From Nocardioides sp. zg-1230 (GTDB lineage: Bacteria > Actinomycetota > Actinomycetes > Propionibacteriales > Nocardioidaceae), in assembly GCF_013155335.1 (NCBI RefSeq), contig NZ_JABJQZ010000008.1:614348-678347 (forward strand): 64,000 nt of DNA, written 5' to 3'. The notes beneath the pieces are model-generated. The model did not search any database, was not told the DNA's origin, and was given only the letters and a program-made list of their open reading frames with translations. Of the stretch, positions 52,355-61,461 are shown piece after piece. The position numbers and the translations under genes were made by a program. Position 1 is the stretch's first letter; every line of letters starts with the position of its first letter.

Positions 52355-53015
52355 GCACCGGGTCCTGATCATCGACGACCACGTGCTGTTCGCGGAGTCG
52401 CTCGAGCTCGCCCTGTCCCTGGAGGGCTACGACGTACGACGTCTGGAGCCGCCCGACGAGGGCGGGTCGATGGCCACGCTGAGGTCGCTGGCCCTGCGGG
52501 CCAACCCCCGCACGGTGCTGCTCGACCTCGACCTCGGCCGCTTCGGCGACGGGATGAACCTCGTCGCCCCGCTCGCCCGGGCCAACGCCAACGTGGTCGT
52601 GCTGACCGCGTCAGAGGACATCGGGCGATGGGGGGCCTGCATGCGGCTGGGGGCGCGCAAGGTGCTGTCCAAGACCGGCGCCCTGCAGCAGGCGCTCGCC
52701 ACCGTGCGGCGGCTGCACCAGGGGTTGCCGGTGGTCACCCGCGAGGAGCTGGAGTCGTTGCTCGAGGCGTGGGCGCGCGACCGCCAGGCCCACGACGACG
52801 TACGCCGCCGGCTGGACCTGCTGACCCCGCGCGAGCGCCAGGTCCTCGGCGCGCTCATCGAGGGCCGCACGGTGCGGGCGATCGCGCAGGACAGCGTGGT
52901 GTCGGAGGCCACGGTCCGGACGCAGGTGAAGTCGATCCTGGGCAAGCTCGAGGTCTCCTCGCAGCTGGCCGCGGTCGGCATGGCCAACCAGGTCGGCTGG
53001 AAGGTGGGCGCCTGA
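52332..53015 (+). CDS. LuxR-type response regulator
   Basis: 227 residues from GTG 52332, inside the kinase's 3' end. Receiver: VLIIDDHVLFAESLELALSL with the acidic pair, LLDLDLGRFGDGMN with the phospho-Asp, VLTASED and KVLSKTG. HTH: LTPRERQVLGALIEGRTVRA, then VVSEATVRTQVKSILGKLEV. Cognate partner of the preceding kinase by overlap. Likely targets include the surface-polysaccharide genes downstream (inferred from position). Confidence 0.92.
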   Translation: MPGASRGEHRVLIIDDHVLFAESLELALSLEGYDVRRLEPPDEGGSMATLRSLALRANPRTVLLDLDLGRFGDGMNLVAPLARANANVVVLTASEDIGRWGACMRLGARKVLSKTGALQQALATVRRLHQGLPVVTREELESLLEAWARDRQAHDDVRRRLDLLTPRERQVLGALIEGRTVRAIAQDSVVSEATVRTQVKSILGKLEVSSQLAAVGMANQVGWKVGA

Positions 53016-53407
53016 GCCCATCGGCTCGATGTCCCGCGTGCGGCTCCGCCGTGCGCTCCCGTCGGTGCGTGCACATGGAACGCGGCGGTCGAGGAGGGGG
53101 ACCTCGACCGCCGCCCACTGGTTCACATCGGTTCCGGGTGACGAAGCGTGGGGTTCCGCGTCACGCCAGCGGCCACCAGGAGGCGGCCAGTGCGGGGCTG
53201 GCCCGAGAAGAGCGAACCAGTGGCTGGTGCACCTCTTCGAGAGTAGGTCCGCCCGGCGTGACCTGCCCATCCCTTCGAATGGGTATCTCCCGGGCGTGCA
53301 CGGCTTTCGCTCATTTGCGGCATGCCCGCCACGACGGGCGTTCCTAGGCTCGCTGCAAGGTCAGCAACGGGGTGCCTTGGGCGGTGTCCCGGAGGGGGGT
53401 TGATGAG
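53016..53407. other. intergenic region before the sugar transferase
   Basis: 392 bases with no convincing gene. It holds the octamer ATTTGCGG at 53313-53320, a small inverted repeat GCCCG...CGGGC near 53325-53340, and TAGGCT at 53345, a possible -10. The ribosome-binding GGAGGGGGG is at the end. Confidence 0.55.
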
Positions 53408-54985
53408 ATGACGCAGGTCAGCGACAGGGTCGCCGAGGTGGTCTCCGAGGTGGCGTCCGGGTTCGTGCCCGACGTCGTCGCCGAGGTGGTGACCGCGGAC
53501 GGCCTCCTGCTCGACAGGCAGGTCCCCCGTCCACGGGGGGTCACCACCCTGCCGCTCGTCGCACCCGGCGCCCTCTCGCCCAAGCCGCTCCTCGAGCCGG
53601 CCCCCGAGCCGCTCCTCGAACCGGCCCCGGCCGACCTGCTCCCGGCCCGGACGGCCAGGCGCACGGCCCCGACGTGGCCGGCGCCCGCCCTCGACCTGGC
53701 CCTCGCGCTGGCGCTCGCCGTCGGTGCGGTGTCGCAGGGCTGGCTGGAGCTCCCCGCCGCCCTCGCGACCGCCCTCGCCTGGCCGTCCCTGCTCGCGGTG
53801 TCCGGTCGCTACCGGCGCCAGGCCCTCGGCCAGTCCCGGGGTGCCCGCGCCGCGGTGGTGCTCGCCGCGGGCGCCCGCACGGCGGTGCTCACCCTGGCGG
53901 TCTCACCGCTGCTGTGGCACGCCGACCCGCTGGCGCTCGCCGCGTTCGTGGCTGCCCTGACCGTCACGAGCGCCGTGCCGTTCGTCGCCGGCGTACGCCG
54001 TCCGCTCCCGCGGGTGGTGCTCGCCGGCCGGCCGCGCGACGTCCGGGAGGCCGTCGCACAGCTGCGGGCCAGCGGCACCCACGAGGTCGTGGCCGCCTGC
54101 CTCACGCGCGCCTCCAAGACCCCGGTCGAGGGCGACGTCCCGGTCTACGTCGGTCTGGAGGCGTCCTCGACCGCGGCGCACGACCACGGCGCCGACGCGC
54201 TCGTCGTGCTGCCGGGTGCCAGGCTCTCGCCCGTCGAGGTGCGGCGGCTGCACTGGTCGCTGGCCGGTCTGGGCACCGAGCTGTTCCTCGGCACGGGTCT
54301 GCTGGACGTGGAGCCCCAACGCACCCGGGTGATGTCGACCGCCGGCCTCGGCGTGCTGCACGTCGGCAAGCCCGCCCTCCGCGGGCCGCGGCGGCTGCTG
54401 AAGGACCTCGTCGAGCGCGCTCTCGCCCTCGCCGCGCTGGTCATGGCCCTGCCCGTGCTGGCCGCCCTCGCCGTGGCCATCCGGATGGAGACCCCCGGCC
54501 CCGCGTTCTTCCGCCAGGAGCGCATCGGTCGTGACGGCGTGCCGTTCACGATGCTCAAGCTCCGCTCGATGGGGGTCGACGCCGAGACGGCACGGCTGGG
54601 GCTGGCCGAGGAGAACGAGAAGGACGGCGTCCTGTTCAAGATCGCTCAGGACCCGCGCATCACGCCGCTGGGAAGCAAGCTGCGCCGCTACTCCCTCGAC
54701 GAGCTCCCGCAGCTGTGGAACGTGGTCCGGGGCGACATGTCCCTCGTCGGACCCCGGCCGGCCCTGCCCTGCGAGGTCGCCCGCTACGACGTCGACCCGC
54801 GCCGGCGGCTCGTGGTCAAGCCGGGCGTGACCGGGCTGTGGCAGGTGTCGGGCCGCTCCGACCTCACCTGGGCGGAGTCGGTACGCCTGGACCTCAAGTA
54901 CGTCGAGAACTGGTCGCTGCGCCTCGACCTCTCGATCCTCGTCCGCACGGTGCGTGCCGTGCTCGGGCACCGCGGCGCATACTGA
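53408..54985 (+). CDS. polyprenyl glycosylphosphotransferase (bacterial sugar transferase)
   Basis: 525 residues. The N-terminal tail has a Pro-rich duplication (LLEPAPEPLLEPAPADLL). Hydrophobic segments about 95-200 (LDLALALALAVGAVSQGWLE) precede a CoA-binding-like region (VVLAGRPRDVREAVAQLRAS) and a further helix (LALAALVMALPVLAALAVAI). The C-terminal transferase has PGPAFFRQERIGRDGVPFTM, LKLRSMGVDAE, LRRYSLDELPQLWNVVRGDM and KPGVTGLWQVSGRSDLTWAE. It starts an exopolysaccharide or glycan by moving a sugar phosphate to undecaprenyl phosphate. Confidence 0.92.
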   Translation: MTQVSDRVAEVVSEVASGFVPDVVAEVVTADGLLLDRQVPRPRGVTTLPLVAPGALSPKPLLEPAPEPLLEPAPADLLPARTARRTAPTWPAPALDLALALALAVGAVSQGWLELPAALATALAWPSLLAVSGRYRRQALGQSRGARAAVVLAAGARTAVLTLAVSPLLWHADPLALAAFVAALTVTSAVPFVAGVRRPLPRVVLAGRPRDVREAVAQLRASGTHEVVAACLTRASKTPVEGDVPVYVGLEASSTAAHDHGADALVVLPGARLSPVEVRRLHWSLAGLGTELFLGTGLLDVEPQRTRVMSTAGLGVLHVGKPALRGPRRLLKDLVERALALAALVMALPVLAALAVAIRMETPGPAFFRQERIGRDGVPFTMLKLRSMGVDAETARLGLAEENEKDGVLFKIAQDPRITPLGSKLRRYSLDELPQLWNVVRGDMSLVGPRPALPCEVARYDVDPRRRLVVKPGVTGLWQVSGRSDLTWAESVRLDLKYVENWSLRLDLSILVRTVRAVLGHRGAY

Positions 54986-55032
54986 GCGCGCGGGCAGAAG
55001 TCTCGTCGACGACCGTGGGGGTCGAGCACCTG

Positions 55033-55839
55033 ATGAACACCAGACCTGTGACGGTCGCCGTGGTCGGCGTCGTGGCCAGCCTTCTCCTCGGCGGCTGCGG
55101 CGCCGGTGGGGCGTCACCGGACGCCGCGTCCCCCGGCGCTGCGTCTCCGGGCACTGCTTCCCCGGGCACTGCTACCCCGGGCACTGCTTCCCCGGATGCT
55201 GCGACCGCGCCGTCCCCTGGGAAGCGCGCGAAGGACGGGGGCGAGGACCGCAGGGCCCGGTCCGGTGAGCAGTCGGGCGACCAGGCCGACGGGACCGTGG
55301 ACACCACACCCAGCCCGAGCACCAGCCCGAGCACGACGCCGGGCACCGCGCCGGGCAGCGACGCGGATGCCGAGGGCACTGCCGACGGCTCGGCCCCGGC
55401 CCTGGAGATGCCGGAGGCGCCCGAGCCGACGGTCGACAGCCTCTCCGAGCTCCTCCCGCCGTCCGACCCCGGTCCGCTCGTCACGACCCCCCTCCCCCGC
55501 GCCGCGACTGCACAGGGTCGGCTCCTGCGCCGGTTCCCCGACGCGCTGCGCCCCACCCGGGCCGCCCGGGTGCAGAGCAGCAGCGTGTCGCCCTCGGGTG
55601 ACCGGCTGCAGGTCGGGCTGGTGGCGACGTCGTCCCTCTCGCCGGGGCAGGTCCTGCTCGCCTACCGGACCCGCCTGGCCCGCCGTGGCATGGCGGAGAC
55701 GGCGACCCCGCCGAGCGTCGCCGGCTCCACCGCGGCCGCCTTCCGGCGAGGTGACAGCGTCGTGACCGTCACGGTCACCCCGCGAGGCTCCGGGACGACG
55801 TACGCCGTCCACGCCTCGCTGCGCGCCGAGCGCGGGTGA
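55033..55839 (+). CDS. lipoprotein with Pro/Ala/Ser/Thr repeats
   Basis: 268 residues. Lipobox LGGC (VAVVGVVASLLLGGC). A low-complexity region of 5-residue units (ASPGT/ASPDA) is followed by an acidic linker. A C-terminal folded part of about 100 residues (AARVQSSSVSPSGDRLQVGL; TYAVHASLRAERG) is beta-rich. It likely stands on the membrane face with a flexible stalk. The next gene overlaps by 4 bases (GTGA). Confidence 0.8.
   Translation: MNTRPVTVAVVGVVASLLLGGCGAGGASPDAASPGAASPGTASPGTATPGTASPDAATAPSPGKRAKDGGEDRRARSGEQSGDQADGTVDTTPSPSTSPSTTPGTAPGSDADAEGTADGSAPALEMPEAPEPTVDSLSELLPPSDPGPLVTTPLPRAATAQGRLLRRFPDALRPTRAARVQSSSVSPSGDRLQVGLVATSSLSPGQVLLAYRTRLARRGMAETATPPSVAGSTAAAFRRGDSVVTVTVTPRGSGTTYAVHASLRAERG
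55117..55206 (+). repeat. six 15-base tandem repeats in the lipoprotein gene
   Basis: Units such as CCGGGCACTGCTTCC occur in six consecutive copies with a few changes, coding for the SPGTA/SPDAA stalk. Copy number could vary without shifting the frame. Confidence 0.85.
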
Positions 55840-57107
55840 GCGGGATGTACATCTCCGTCCGCGACCGGCCCGCCGGCCGCACCGCCCCGCGCGGCCCGGC
55901 CTCGACCCGACCGCCCGTCGGCCGCGTCGTCATCACGCTCGGCATCGTGTCGATGCTCACCGACGTCTCGTCGGAGTCGGTGTCGGCGATCCTCCCGCTC
56001 TACCTCACCGCGGTCGTCGGCCTCACGCCGGTGGCGTACGGCCTGATCGACGGCCTCTACCAGGGGGTCAGCGCCCTCGTCCGCCTCGGCGGCGGGTGGC
56101 TGGCGGACGCCTCGGACCGGCCCAAGTGGGTGGCGTTCCTCGGCTACGGGCTCTCCGCCGTCGCACGCGTCTTCCTGCTGTTCGCCTCGGGCGCCGCCGG
56201 GATCGCCGCCGTGGTCACGGCGGACCGCATCGGCAAGGGGATCCGGACGGCACCGCGCGACGCGATGATCAGCACCGCGACGCCGACCGAGCACCTCGGC
56301 CGCGCCTTCGGCGTGCACCGGATGCTGGACACGATCGGTGCCGCCGTCGGCCCGCTGATCGCCTTCGGCCTGCTGTGGCTCGTGCCCGGCGGCTACTCCG
56401 TGGTGCTCGTGGTCTCGCTCGCCTTCGCGATCGCCGGGGTGGCCCTGCTCGGCCTGCTCGGACCGGACGTGCGGACCCGGCGCGACGCGGCGGCCCGGAG
56501 CGGACCCACGCCGCCCCCGTTCCGCTGGCGTGACCTGACCGACGCCCGGCTGCGGCCGCTCCTCGTGGTCGCCGGCGTGCTCGGCCTGCTGACCATCGGC
56601 GACGGGTTCATCTACCTCGCCCTGCTCGACCACGGCGGCGTCAACGTGGCCTGGTTCCCCCTCTTCTACGTCGGGACCAACGTGGCCTACCTGGTGCTGG
56701 CCGTGCCGGTCGGTCGGCTCGCCGACCGGGTCGGGCGGGCTCGCACGCTCGTCGTGGGCCACCTCGCCCTCGTCGGTGCCTACCTGTGCGCCGTGCTCCC
56801 CACCTCGACCGCCGCCGCCACTGTCGGGACGCTGCTCCTGCTGGGCACCTTCTACGCCGCGACCGACGGCGTGATCGCTGCCATCGCGGGCCGCCTCGTG
56901 CCGGTGCAGGCCCGGTCCAGCGGCATCGCCGCCGCGCAGACCGTGGTCGCGCTCGCGCGGATGCTCGCCTCGGCCGGGTTCGGCGTGCTGTGGCTGCTGC
57001 TCGGCCCCACGGTGGCGATGGCGACCGTCGCCACCCTCCTGGTGCTCGCCGTCCTCGCGGCCACGACCCGGATCGGGCGCCTCGACGGCGCCGCGGTCAC
57101 GTCGTGA
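55836..57107 (+). CDS. MFS transporter
   Basis: 423 residues, 12 hydrophobic helices. VITLGIVSMLTDVSSESVSA starts the first. The loop-2 motif GGWLADASDRPKWV and loop-8 counterpart VGRLADRVGRARTLVV are standard. The DxSSE in helix 1 with RIGKGIRTAPRDAMISTATP is seen in the YnfM/NarK-distant group of drug or phosphate-sugar exporters. GTG 55836 overlaps the lipoprotein stop; ATG 55845 is an alternative. Substrate unknown. Confidence 0.88.
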   Translation: MSGMYISVRDRPAGRTAPRGPASTRPPVGRVVITLGIVSMLTDVSSESVSAILPLYLTAVVGLTPVAYGLIDGLYQGVSALVRLGGGWLADASDRPKWVAFLGYGLSAVARVFLLFASGAAGIAAVVTADRIGKGIRTAPRDAMISTATPTEHLGRAFGVHRMLDTIGAAVGPLIAFGLLWLVPGGYSVVLVVSLAFAIAGVALLGLLGPDVRTRRDAAARSGPTPPPFRWRDLTDARLRPLLVVAGVLGLLTIGDGFIYLALLDHGGVNVAWFPLFYVGTNVAYLVLAVPVGRLADRVGRARTLVVGHLALVGAYLCAVLPTSTAAATVGTLLLLGTFYAATDGVIAAIAGRLVPVQARSSGIAAAQTVVALARMLASAGFGVLWLLLGPTVAMATVATLLVLAVLAATTRIGRLDGAAVTS

Positions 57108-58120
57108 GCACCCGCGCCCGGGTGCTGGCCTTCGTCACGGTGGTCGTGGCGATCGCCGTCGCGGCGACCTCCTACGTCGTCGTCGAGCGTCGCGAGGTGC
57201 GCGCCGAGCGGGCGGCCGAGCCCGAGGCCGAGCAGACGCCCATCGCCGAGCTGACCGACGGCCCGCGGATCGTGTTCCGGCACACCGGCCTCGACAGCAA
57301 GTACGGCGTGGTGGCCGTGGTGCCCCTGGACGACCCGGGCGGAGCACGCGCGTTCACCGGCGTCACCTGCGACCGGGTCGCGGCCCGGGCCGAGGGTGCG
57401 TCGTGCCTGCTGAACGACACCAGCGTGGCGGCGTCGTTCGAGGGGTTCGAGCTCGACGCCGACTGGCAGGAAGTGGCGAGCAACGACCTGCCAGGGATCC
57501 CGAGCCGCACGCGGCTGAGCCCGGACGGGACCCTCGTGGCGACGACCGTCTTCGTGGCCGGCCACTCCTACATGACCACGGGCTTCTCGACCGCGACCGA
57601 GGTCCACGAGTTCGGCGGCGGTGAGCGGTGGGGCAACCTCGAGGACTTCCAGCTGGTGATCGAGGGCGAGGAGGTCAACCCGGTCGACCGCAACGTCTGG
57701 GGCGTGACCTTCGCGGACGACCGGACCTTCTACGCCACGGTCGCCACCGGCGACCGAACGTGGCTGGTCGAGGGCGACCTCGCCGAGCGCACGCTCACCT
57801 CGGTGTCCCCCGACGCCGAGTGTCCCGCCCTGTCGCCCGACGGAACCCGGGTCGCCTTCAAGGTCGACGTCGACCCGGGGCGCCGCGTCGTGTGGCAGGT
57901 CGCCGTCCAGGACCTCGCGACGGGCGAGCGCACGCTGCTCGAGGCCGGCCCGCGCGGGCTCGACGACCAGGTCGAGTGGCTCGACGACGACACGGTGATC
58001 TACGGGATGCCGCGTGCCGACGAGCCCGGCGTGACCGACACCTGGGCGGTCGACACCGCCGCGAACGCGACACCGAGCCTGCTCATCGAGCAGGCGTGGT
58101 CGGCGACCGTCGTGCGCTGA
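57104..58120 (+). CDS. membrane-anchored beta-propeller-like (TolB-type) protein
   Basis: 338 residues from GTG 57104, overlapping the MFS stop (GTGA). A single N-terminal helix (VLAFVTVVVAIAVAATSYVV) precedes an extracytoplasmic domain. It has WD40/TolB-like strands: SRTRLSPDGTLVATTVFVAG, CPALSPDGTRVAFKVDVDPG and VEWLDDDTVIYGMPRADEPG. Two cysteines (GVTCDRV, GASCLLN) may pair. Probable binding or scaffold role. Fourth gene in this unit by overlap. Confidence 0.82.
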   Translation: MSTRARVLAFVTVVVAIAVAATSYVVVERREVRAERAAEPEAEQTPIAELTDGPRIVFRHTGLDSKYGVVAVVPLDDPGGARAFTGVTCDRVAARAEGASCLLNDTSVAASFEGFELDADWQEVASNDLPGIPSRTRLSPDGTLVATTVFVAGHSYMTTGFSTATEVHEFGGGERWGNLEDFQLVIEGEEVNPVDRNVWGVTFADDRTFYATVATGDRTWLVEGDLAERTLTSVSPDAECPALSPDGTRVAFKVDVDPGRRVVWQVAVQDLATGERTLLEAGPRGLDDQVEWLDDDTVIYGMPRADEPGVTDTWAVDTAANATPSLLIEQAWSATVVR

Positions 58121-58264
58121 GGTGTTACGGCACATTTTGGGGATGTTGCTCCGTGGCCTTGTCGACCGGCGGGCGCGTGTGGAGGATGCCGGGGGACCGC
58201 GCACACCCCCACCCCCCACCTGCGCGGTCTGTGTCCCCTGCCCCCGTGTCATCGAGGTTTCTCC

Positions 58265-59752
58265 ATGTCGTCCCCTGTGTCCGGCCCCGTCATGTCCCGA
58301 GGCCGTCGGCGCCTCGTCCCCGTCTTCGTCCTCGCAGTCGTCCTCACCGCCCTCGCCCTCGTCGAGCGCCCCACCCCGTCAGCCCACGGCAACACCGCGG
58401 ACCGGGCGCGTGCCGCCGAGGTCGGTCTGCTCCCCCGCCGCGCCCCCGACGCGGACGTGCGCCGCGGGCCCGAGCGCGAGGTCGGCATGCGCTTCAAGGC
58501 CAAGGTCGCCGGGACGGCGGTCGGCGTGCGCTACTACAAGCCGCGCAAGTCCAAGGGATCCACCCCCGCGTCCGCCACCTTGTGGTCGAAGCGCGGAAAG
58601 GTCCTGGCCCGGACGACGCTGCGTCCGGTCAAGGGCAAGGGCTGGAAGAAGGTCGGCTTCGACTCCGGCGTGGCGCTCGCCGCCGGCAAGGCCTACGTCG
58701 TCTCGGTGCACACCGGCGCCAAGGGGATCCACGCGGCCACGCCGGGCGGCTTCAGCAAGTCCAGGAGCAACGCCCACCTGCGTGCCCCGGGTGACCGCAA
58801 CGGCATGACGCGGTCCGGCAGCACGGCGCGGTTCCCGCGCAACGAGGCTCCGCGCAACACCAACTACTGGGTCGACGTGCGCTTCGTCCCGTCAGGCTCC
58901 GAGACCGCCCCGACCCCGACCCCGACCCCGACGCCGACGCCCACCACGCCGCCTCCCGGCGGCTGGCCCGGCCCCGACAACACCGGCGTACCGGCCGGCA
59001 CCGCGCTCACGCCGTACACCGGCCCGTGCACCATCACCTCGGCGCGCACCATCTCGGGCGCGGACGTCCTCTCCAAGTGCAGCGACGCGCTGGTGATCCA
59101 GACCACCGGTGTCGTCATCGACAAGTCCCTCGTTCCGGGCGTGTGGTCGATCTACGGCGACGGCGACAGCTCGGTGACCATCACCGACTCCGACGTGCGT
59201 GCCGGCTCCGTCTCCACCGCGGGGCTCTGGGGCTACAACATCACCGCCCGGCGCGTCGACGTCACCGGCGGGCAGCACAGCTTCCAGTGCAACAACAACT
59301 GCGAGGTCACCGACTCCTGGTTGCACGACCAGCACAACCCCGACGGCGGGAGCTACCACAACAACGCCTTCATCTCGAACGGCGGCAGCAACATGGTGAT
59401 CCGCCACAACACGCTGCACTGCACGGCGATCCTCAACAGCACCGACGGTGGTTGCAGCGGCGACCTGTCGCTGTTCGGGGACTTCGACCCGATCGACAAC
59501 GTCACCATCGACAACAACTACCTGAGGGCCAACAACTCCTCGATCTCGTACTGCCTCTACGGCGGTGCATCGCGCTCCAAGCCCTACCAGGCGACGAACG
59601 TCAAGGTCACCAACAACGTCTTCGAGCGCGGCGCCAACCGCAAGTGTGGCGTCTACGGACCGGTGACTTCGTTCGACCGCAACGCGGCCGGCAACGTGTG
59701 GACCGGCAACGTGTGGGACTCCGGCGAGGCGGTGAACCCCGAGCTGGGCTAG
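58265..59752 (+). CDS. secreted parallel beta-helix protein with N-terminal DUF4082-like domain
   Basis: 495 residues. Signal segment LVPVFVLAVVLTALALVERP. Residues 60-210 resemble DUF4082, a beta-sandwich seen in surface proteins (GMRFKAKVAGTAVGVRYYKP; WKKVGFDSGVALAAGKAYVV). A Thr-Pro linker (TPTPTPTPTPTT) follows. Residues 250-495 are a right-handed beta-helix with Asn-rich rungs (SVTITDSDVRAGSVSTAGLW; VTIDNNYLRANNSSISY). It may bind or cleave a polysaccharide. Its TAG overlaps the convergent methyltransferase stop (CTAG). Confidence 0.88.
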   Translation: MSSPVSGPVMSRGRRRLVPVFVLAVVLTALALVERPTPSAHGNTADRARAAEVGLLPRRAPDADVRRGPEREVGMRFKAKVAGTAVGVRYYKPRKSKGSTPASATLWSKRGKVLARTTLRPVKGKGWKKVGFDSGVALAAGKAYVVSVHTGAKGIHAATPGGFSKSRSNAHLRAPGDRNGMTRSGSTARFPRNEAPRNTNYWVDVRFVPSGSETAPTPTPTPTPTPTTPPPGGWPGPDNTGVPAGTALTPYTGPCTITSARTISGADVLSKCSDALVIQTTGVVIDKSLVPGVWSIYGDGDSSVTITDSDVRAGSVSTAGLWGYNITARRVDVTGGQHSFQCNNNCEVTDSWLHDQHNPDGGSYHNNAFISNGGSNMVIRHNTLHCTAILNSTDGGCSGDLSLFGDFDPIDNVTIDNNYLRANNSSISYCLYGGASRSKPYQATNVKVTNNVFERGANRKCGVYGPVTSFDRNAAGNVWTGNVWDSGEAVNPELG

Positions 59753-60441
59753 CTGCTCGCGCCGCCCGCGATCGCCACGAGCGACTTCGTCAGGCCGGCG
59801 AAGCGCTCGTGGTGGATGTGCGAGTCGGGGAAGTACGAGCGCAGCTCGGCGACCCCGACCAGCTCGGTCCACTGCACCTCCGACATGGCCTCCTCGGTCG
59901 ACTCGGGGCTGCTGTGCGCGAGGGGCCAGGCCGCGGCGAGCCGCGCGCGGGCGGCCATCGGCATGAACTGCAGTCCCGGGAAGAGCCAGTGCGGCTCGAG
60001 CGGGAAGTAGCGGTAGGGCGTCTGCACCCAGTGGCGCGGCGCGAGGGCGCGGACCTCGCGCGCGAGCGCCGCCCGCTGGGCGTGCCCGCCGACGTGCTCG
60101 AGCAGCGAGTTGCTGAACACGACGTCGTACGACGTCGACGCGCCGGCCGCAGCCAGCACCTCACGCGCCCGGCACGCGTCGCCCGTGACCGGGAGCATCG
60201 CCGCGTCGTCGGACTCGCCGGGCTCGAAGAGGTTGAGCACCGTCACGTCCTTGGGTCGCACGGGCGCCCGGCGCCACCACTCGACGGTGCCGCCGAGGTC
60301 GAGGACCGACATCGTCGCCAGGTCCGGGAAGGCCTGCTCGACGAGCTCCCAGCGGCGGGCCCGCATGCGCGCACCCGCCGACCCGGGTGCGTCGACCAGG
60401 GTGTGCCGGAGTCGTCCTGCGACTCCGCCGTTCGCCGCCAT
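59749..60441 (-). CDS. class I SAM-dependent methyltransferase
   Basis: 230 residues from ATG 60441, with AAGGGATCCCTC upstream. Motif I TMSVLDLGGTVEWW and post-I strand TVLNLFEPGE, then MLPVTGDACR and the motif IV region YDVVFSNSLLEHVGGHAQRA, with VRALAPRHWVQTPYRYFPLE. Similar proteins occur in glycan loci. Substrate unknown. 29 bases downstream of the GNAT-like gene. Confidence 0.87.
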   Translation of the reverse strand: MAANGGVAGRLRHTLVDAPGSAGARMRARRWELVEQAFPDLATMSVLDLGGTVEWWRRAPVRPKDVTVLNLFEPGESDDAAMLPVTGDACRAREVLAAAGASTSYDVVFSNSLLEHVGGHAQRAALAREVRALAPRHWVQTPYRYFPLEPHWLFPGLQFMPMAARARLAAAWPLAHSSPESTEEAMSEVQWTELVGVAELRSYFPDSHIHHERFAGLTKSLVAIAGGASS

Positions 60442-60470
60442 GAGGGATCCCTTCGTCGTCGGCGTGCCGC

Positions 60471-61340
60471 TCACCACGGCACGCACGTCAGCTCGCTGTA
60501 GAGGTAGTCGACCGAGCGCGGCTCGAGCGCGGTGCTGCGGAACATCCGCGGGCGAGGCGAGGACTGCATCCGGGACAGCCGCGGCGGTCGGCCCGCCACG
60601 CGCCGCTCGGCGAGCGTGACGAGCGCGCGGTGGCGCAGCAGCAGGTGACGGTAGGGCGCGTGCCCCGCCCGCGCCAGGACCGCCGGGTCCGAGACGTGGA
60701 CCAGCGAGGCGAAGAGCGGCAGGCCCTTGCGCCGGTCGCGGCGGGCGATCACGTAGCAGCTGTCCGGGCCGACGCGCACCACGAAGTGCAGCGCGGCCGC
60801 GGCCGCGCGGTGGTCGCGGTAGACGCGCAGGTCGTCCCCCGTCAGCGCCGCCTCGATGTCATGTGGCGCGGTGAGCACCCGCACGCCGCGGCGCGACGGC
60901 AGCGGAAGGTTCGGCACCAGCGCGGTGGCGGTGTCGAGGCTGGTGAACCCCAGGCGCTCGTTGAGGCTAACTACGTTGCCGCTGGGCGAGAGGTCGACGA
61001 AGTCGTAGTCGCGCTGGCGCAGCATCGCCCGCGCCAGGCGTACGCCGTGCGCGCGGTGCTCCTCCAGCACGCACCAGGCGGCCAGGTTGCAGCGCCGGCG
61101 GGGCTCGCCGTCGACCACGCGCTCGGAGTAGAAGGCGAGGTAGGCCCCGACCACCTCGTCGCCCTGGCGCAGCAGGAAGCCGTGGTTGGGGGCGTCCACG
61201 CTCCACGGCGGCACGGCACACCGCGCCCACTCGTCGGCACTCAACCTGGCGTTGAGGTGCTGGTGCAGGAACGCGGCGACCGCACCGATGTCGTCGTCGG
61301 TGATCGGTGCCAGGTCCACCCCCACGGACTCCCCTGACAT
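60471..61340 (-). CDS. GNAT-fold acyltransferase-like protein
   Basis: 289 residues from ATG 61340. LAPITDDDIGAVAAFLHQHL, a central GEPRRRCNLAAWCVLEEHRA then VRLARAMLRQRDYDFVDLSP and SGNVVSLNERLGF fit a GNAT acetyl-CoA site. A second half, including FVVRVGPDSCYVIARRDRRK, resembles FemX/GNAT-like double folds. It may acylate a surface sugar or peptide. Immediately upstream of the methyltransferase gene and divergent from the deacetylase. Confidence 0.75.
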   Translation of the reverse strand: MSGESVGVDLAPITDDDIGAVAAFLHQHLNARLSADEWARCAVPPWSVDAPNHGFLLRQGDEVVGAYLAFYSERVVDGEPRRRCNLAAWCVLEEHRAHGVRLARAMLRQRDYDFVDLSPSGNVVSLNERLGFTSLDTATALVPNLPLPSRRGVRVLTAPHDIEAALTGDDLRVYRDHRAAAAALHFVVRVGPDSCYVIARRDRRKGLPLFASLVHVSDPAVLARAGHAPYRHLLLRHRALVTLAERRVAGRPPRLSRMQSSPRPRMFRSTALEPRSVDYLYSELTCVPW

Positions 61341-61461
61341 GCCCCCACCGTAGGAAGACGGGTCGGCGCCGAGCGGGCGGCACCGAGGCACATACCCATA
61401 TTTTGTGAGCCTCCGCCGGACGCCCGGAGGCGTGGCAGGAAGCGACCCTACGGTTCGACGC

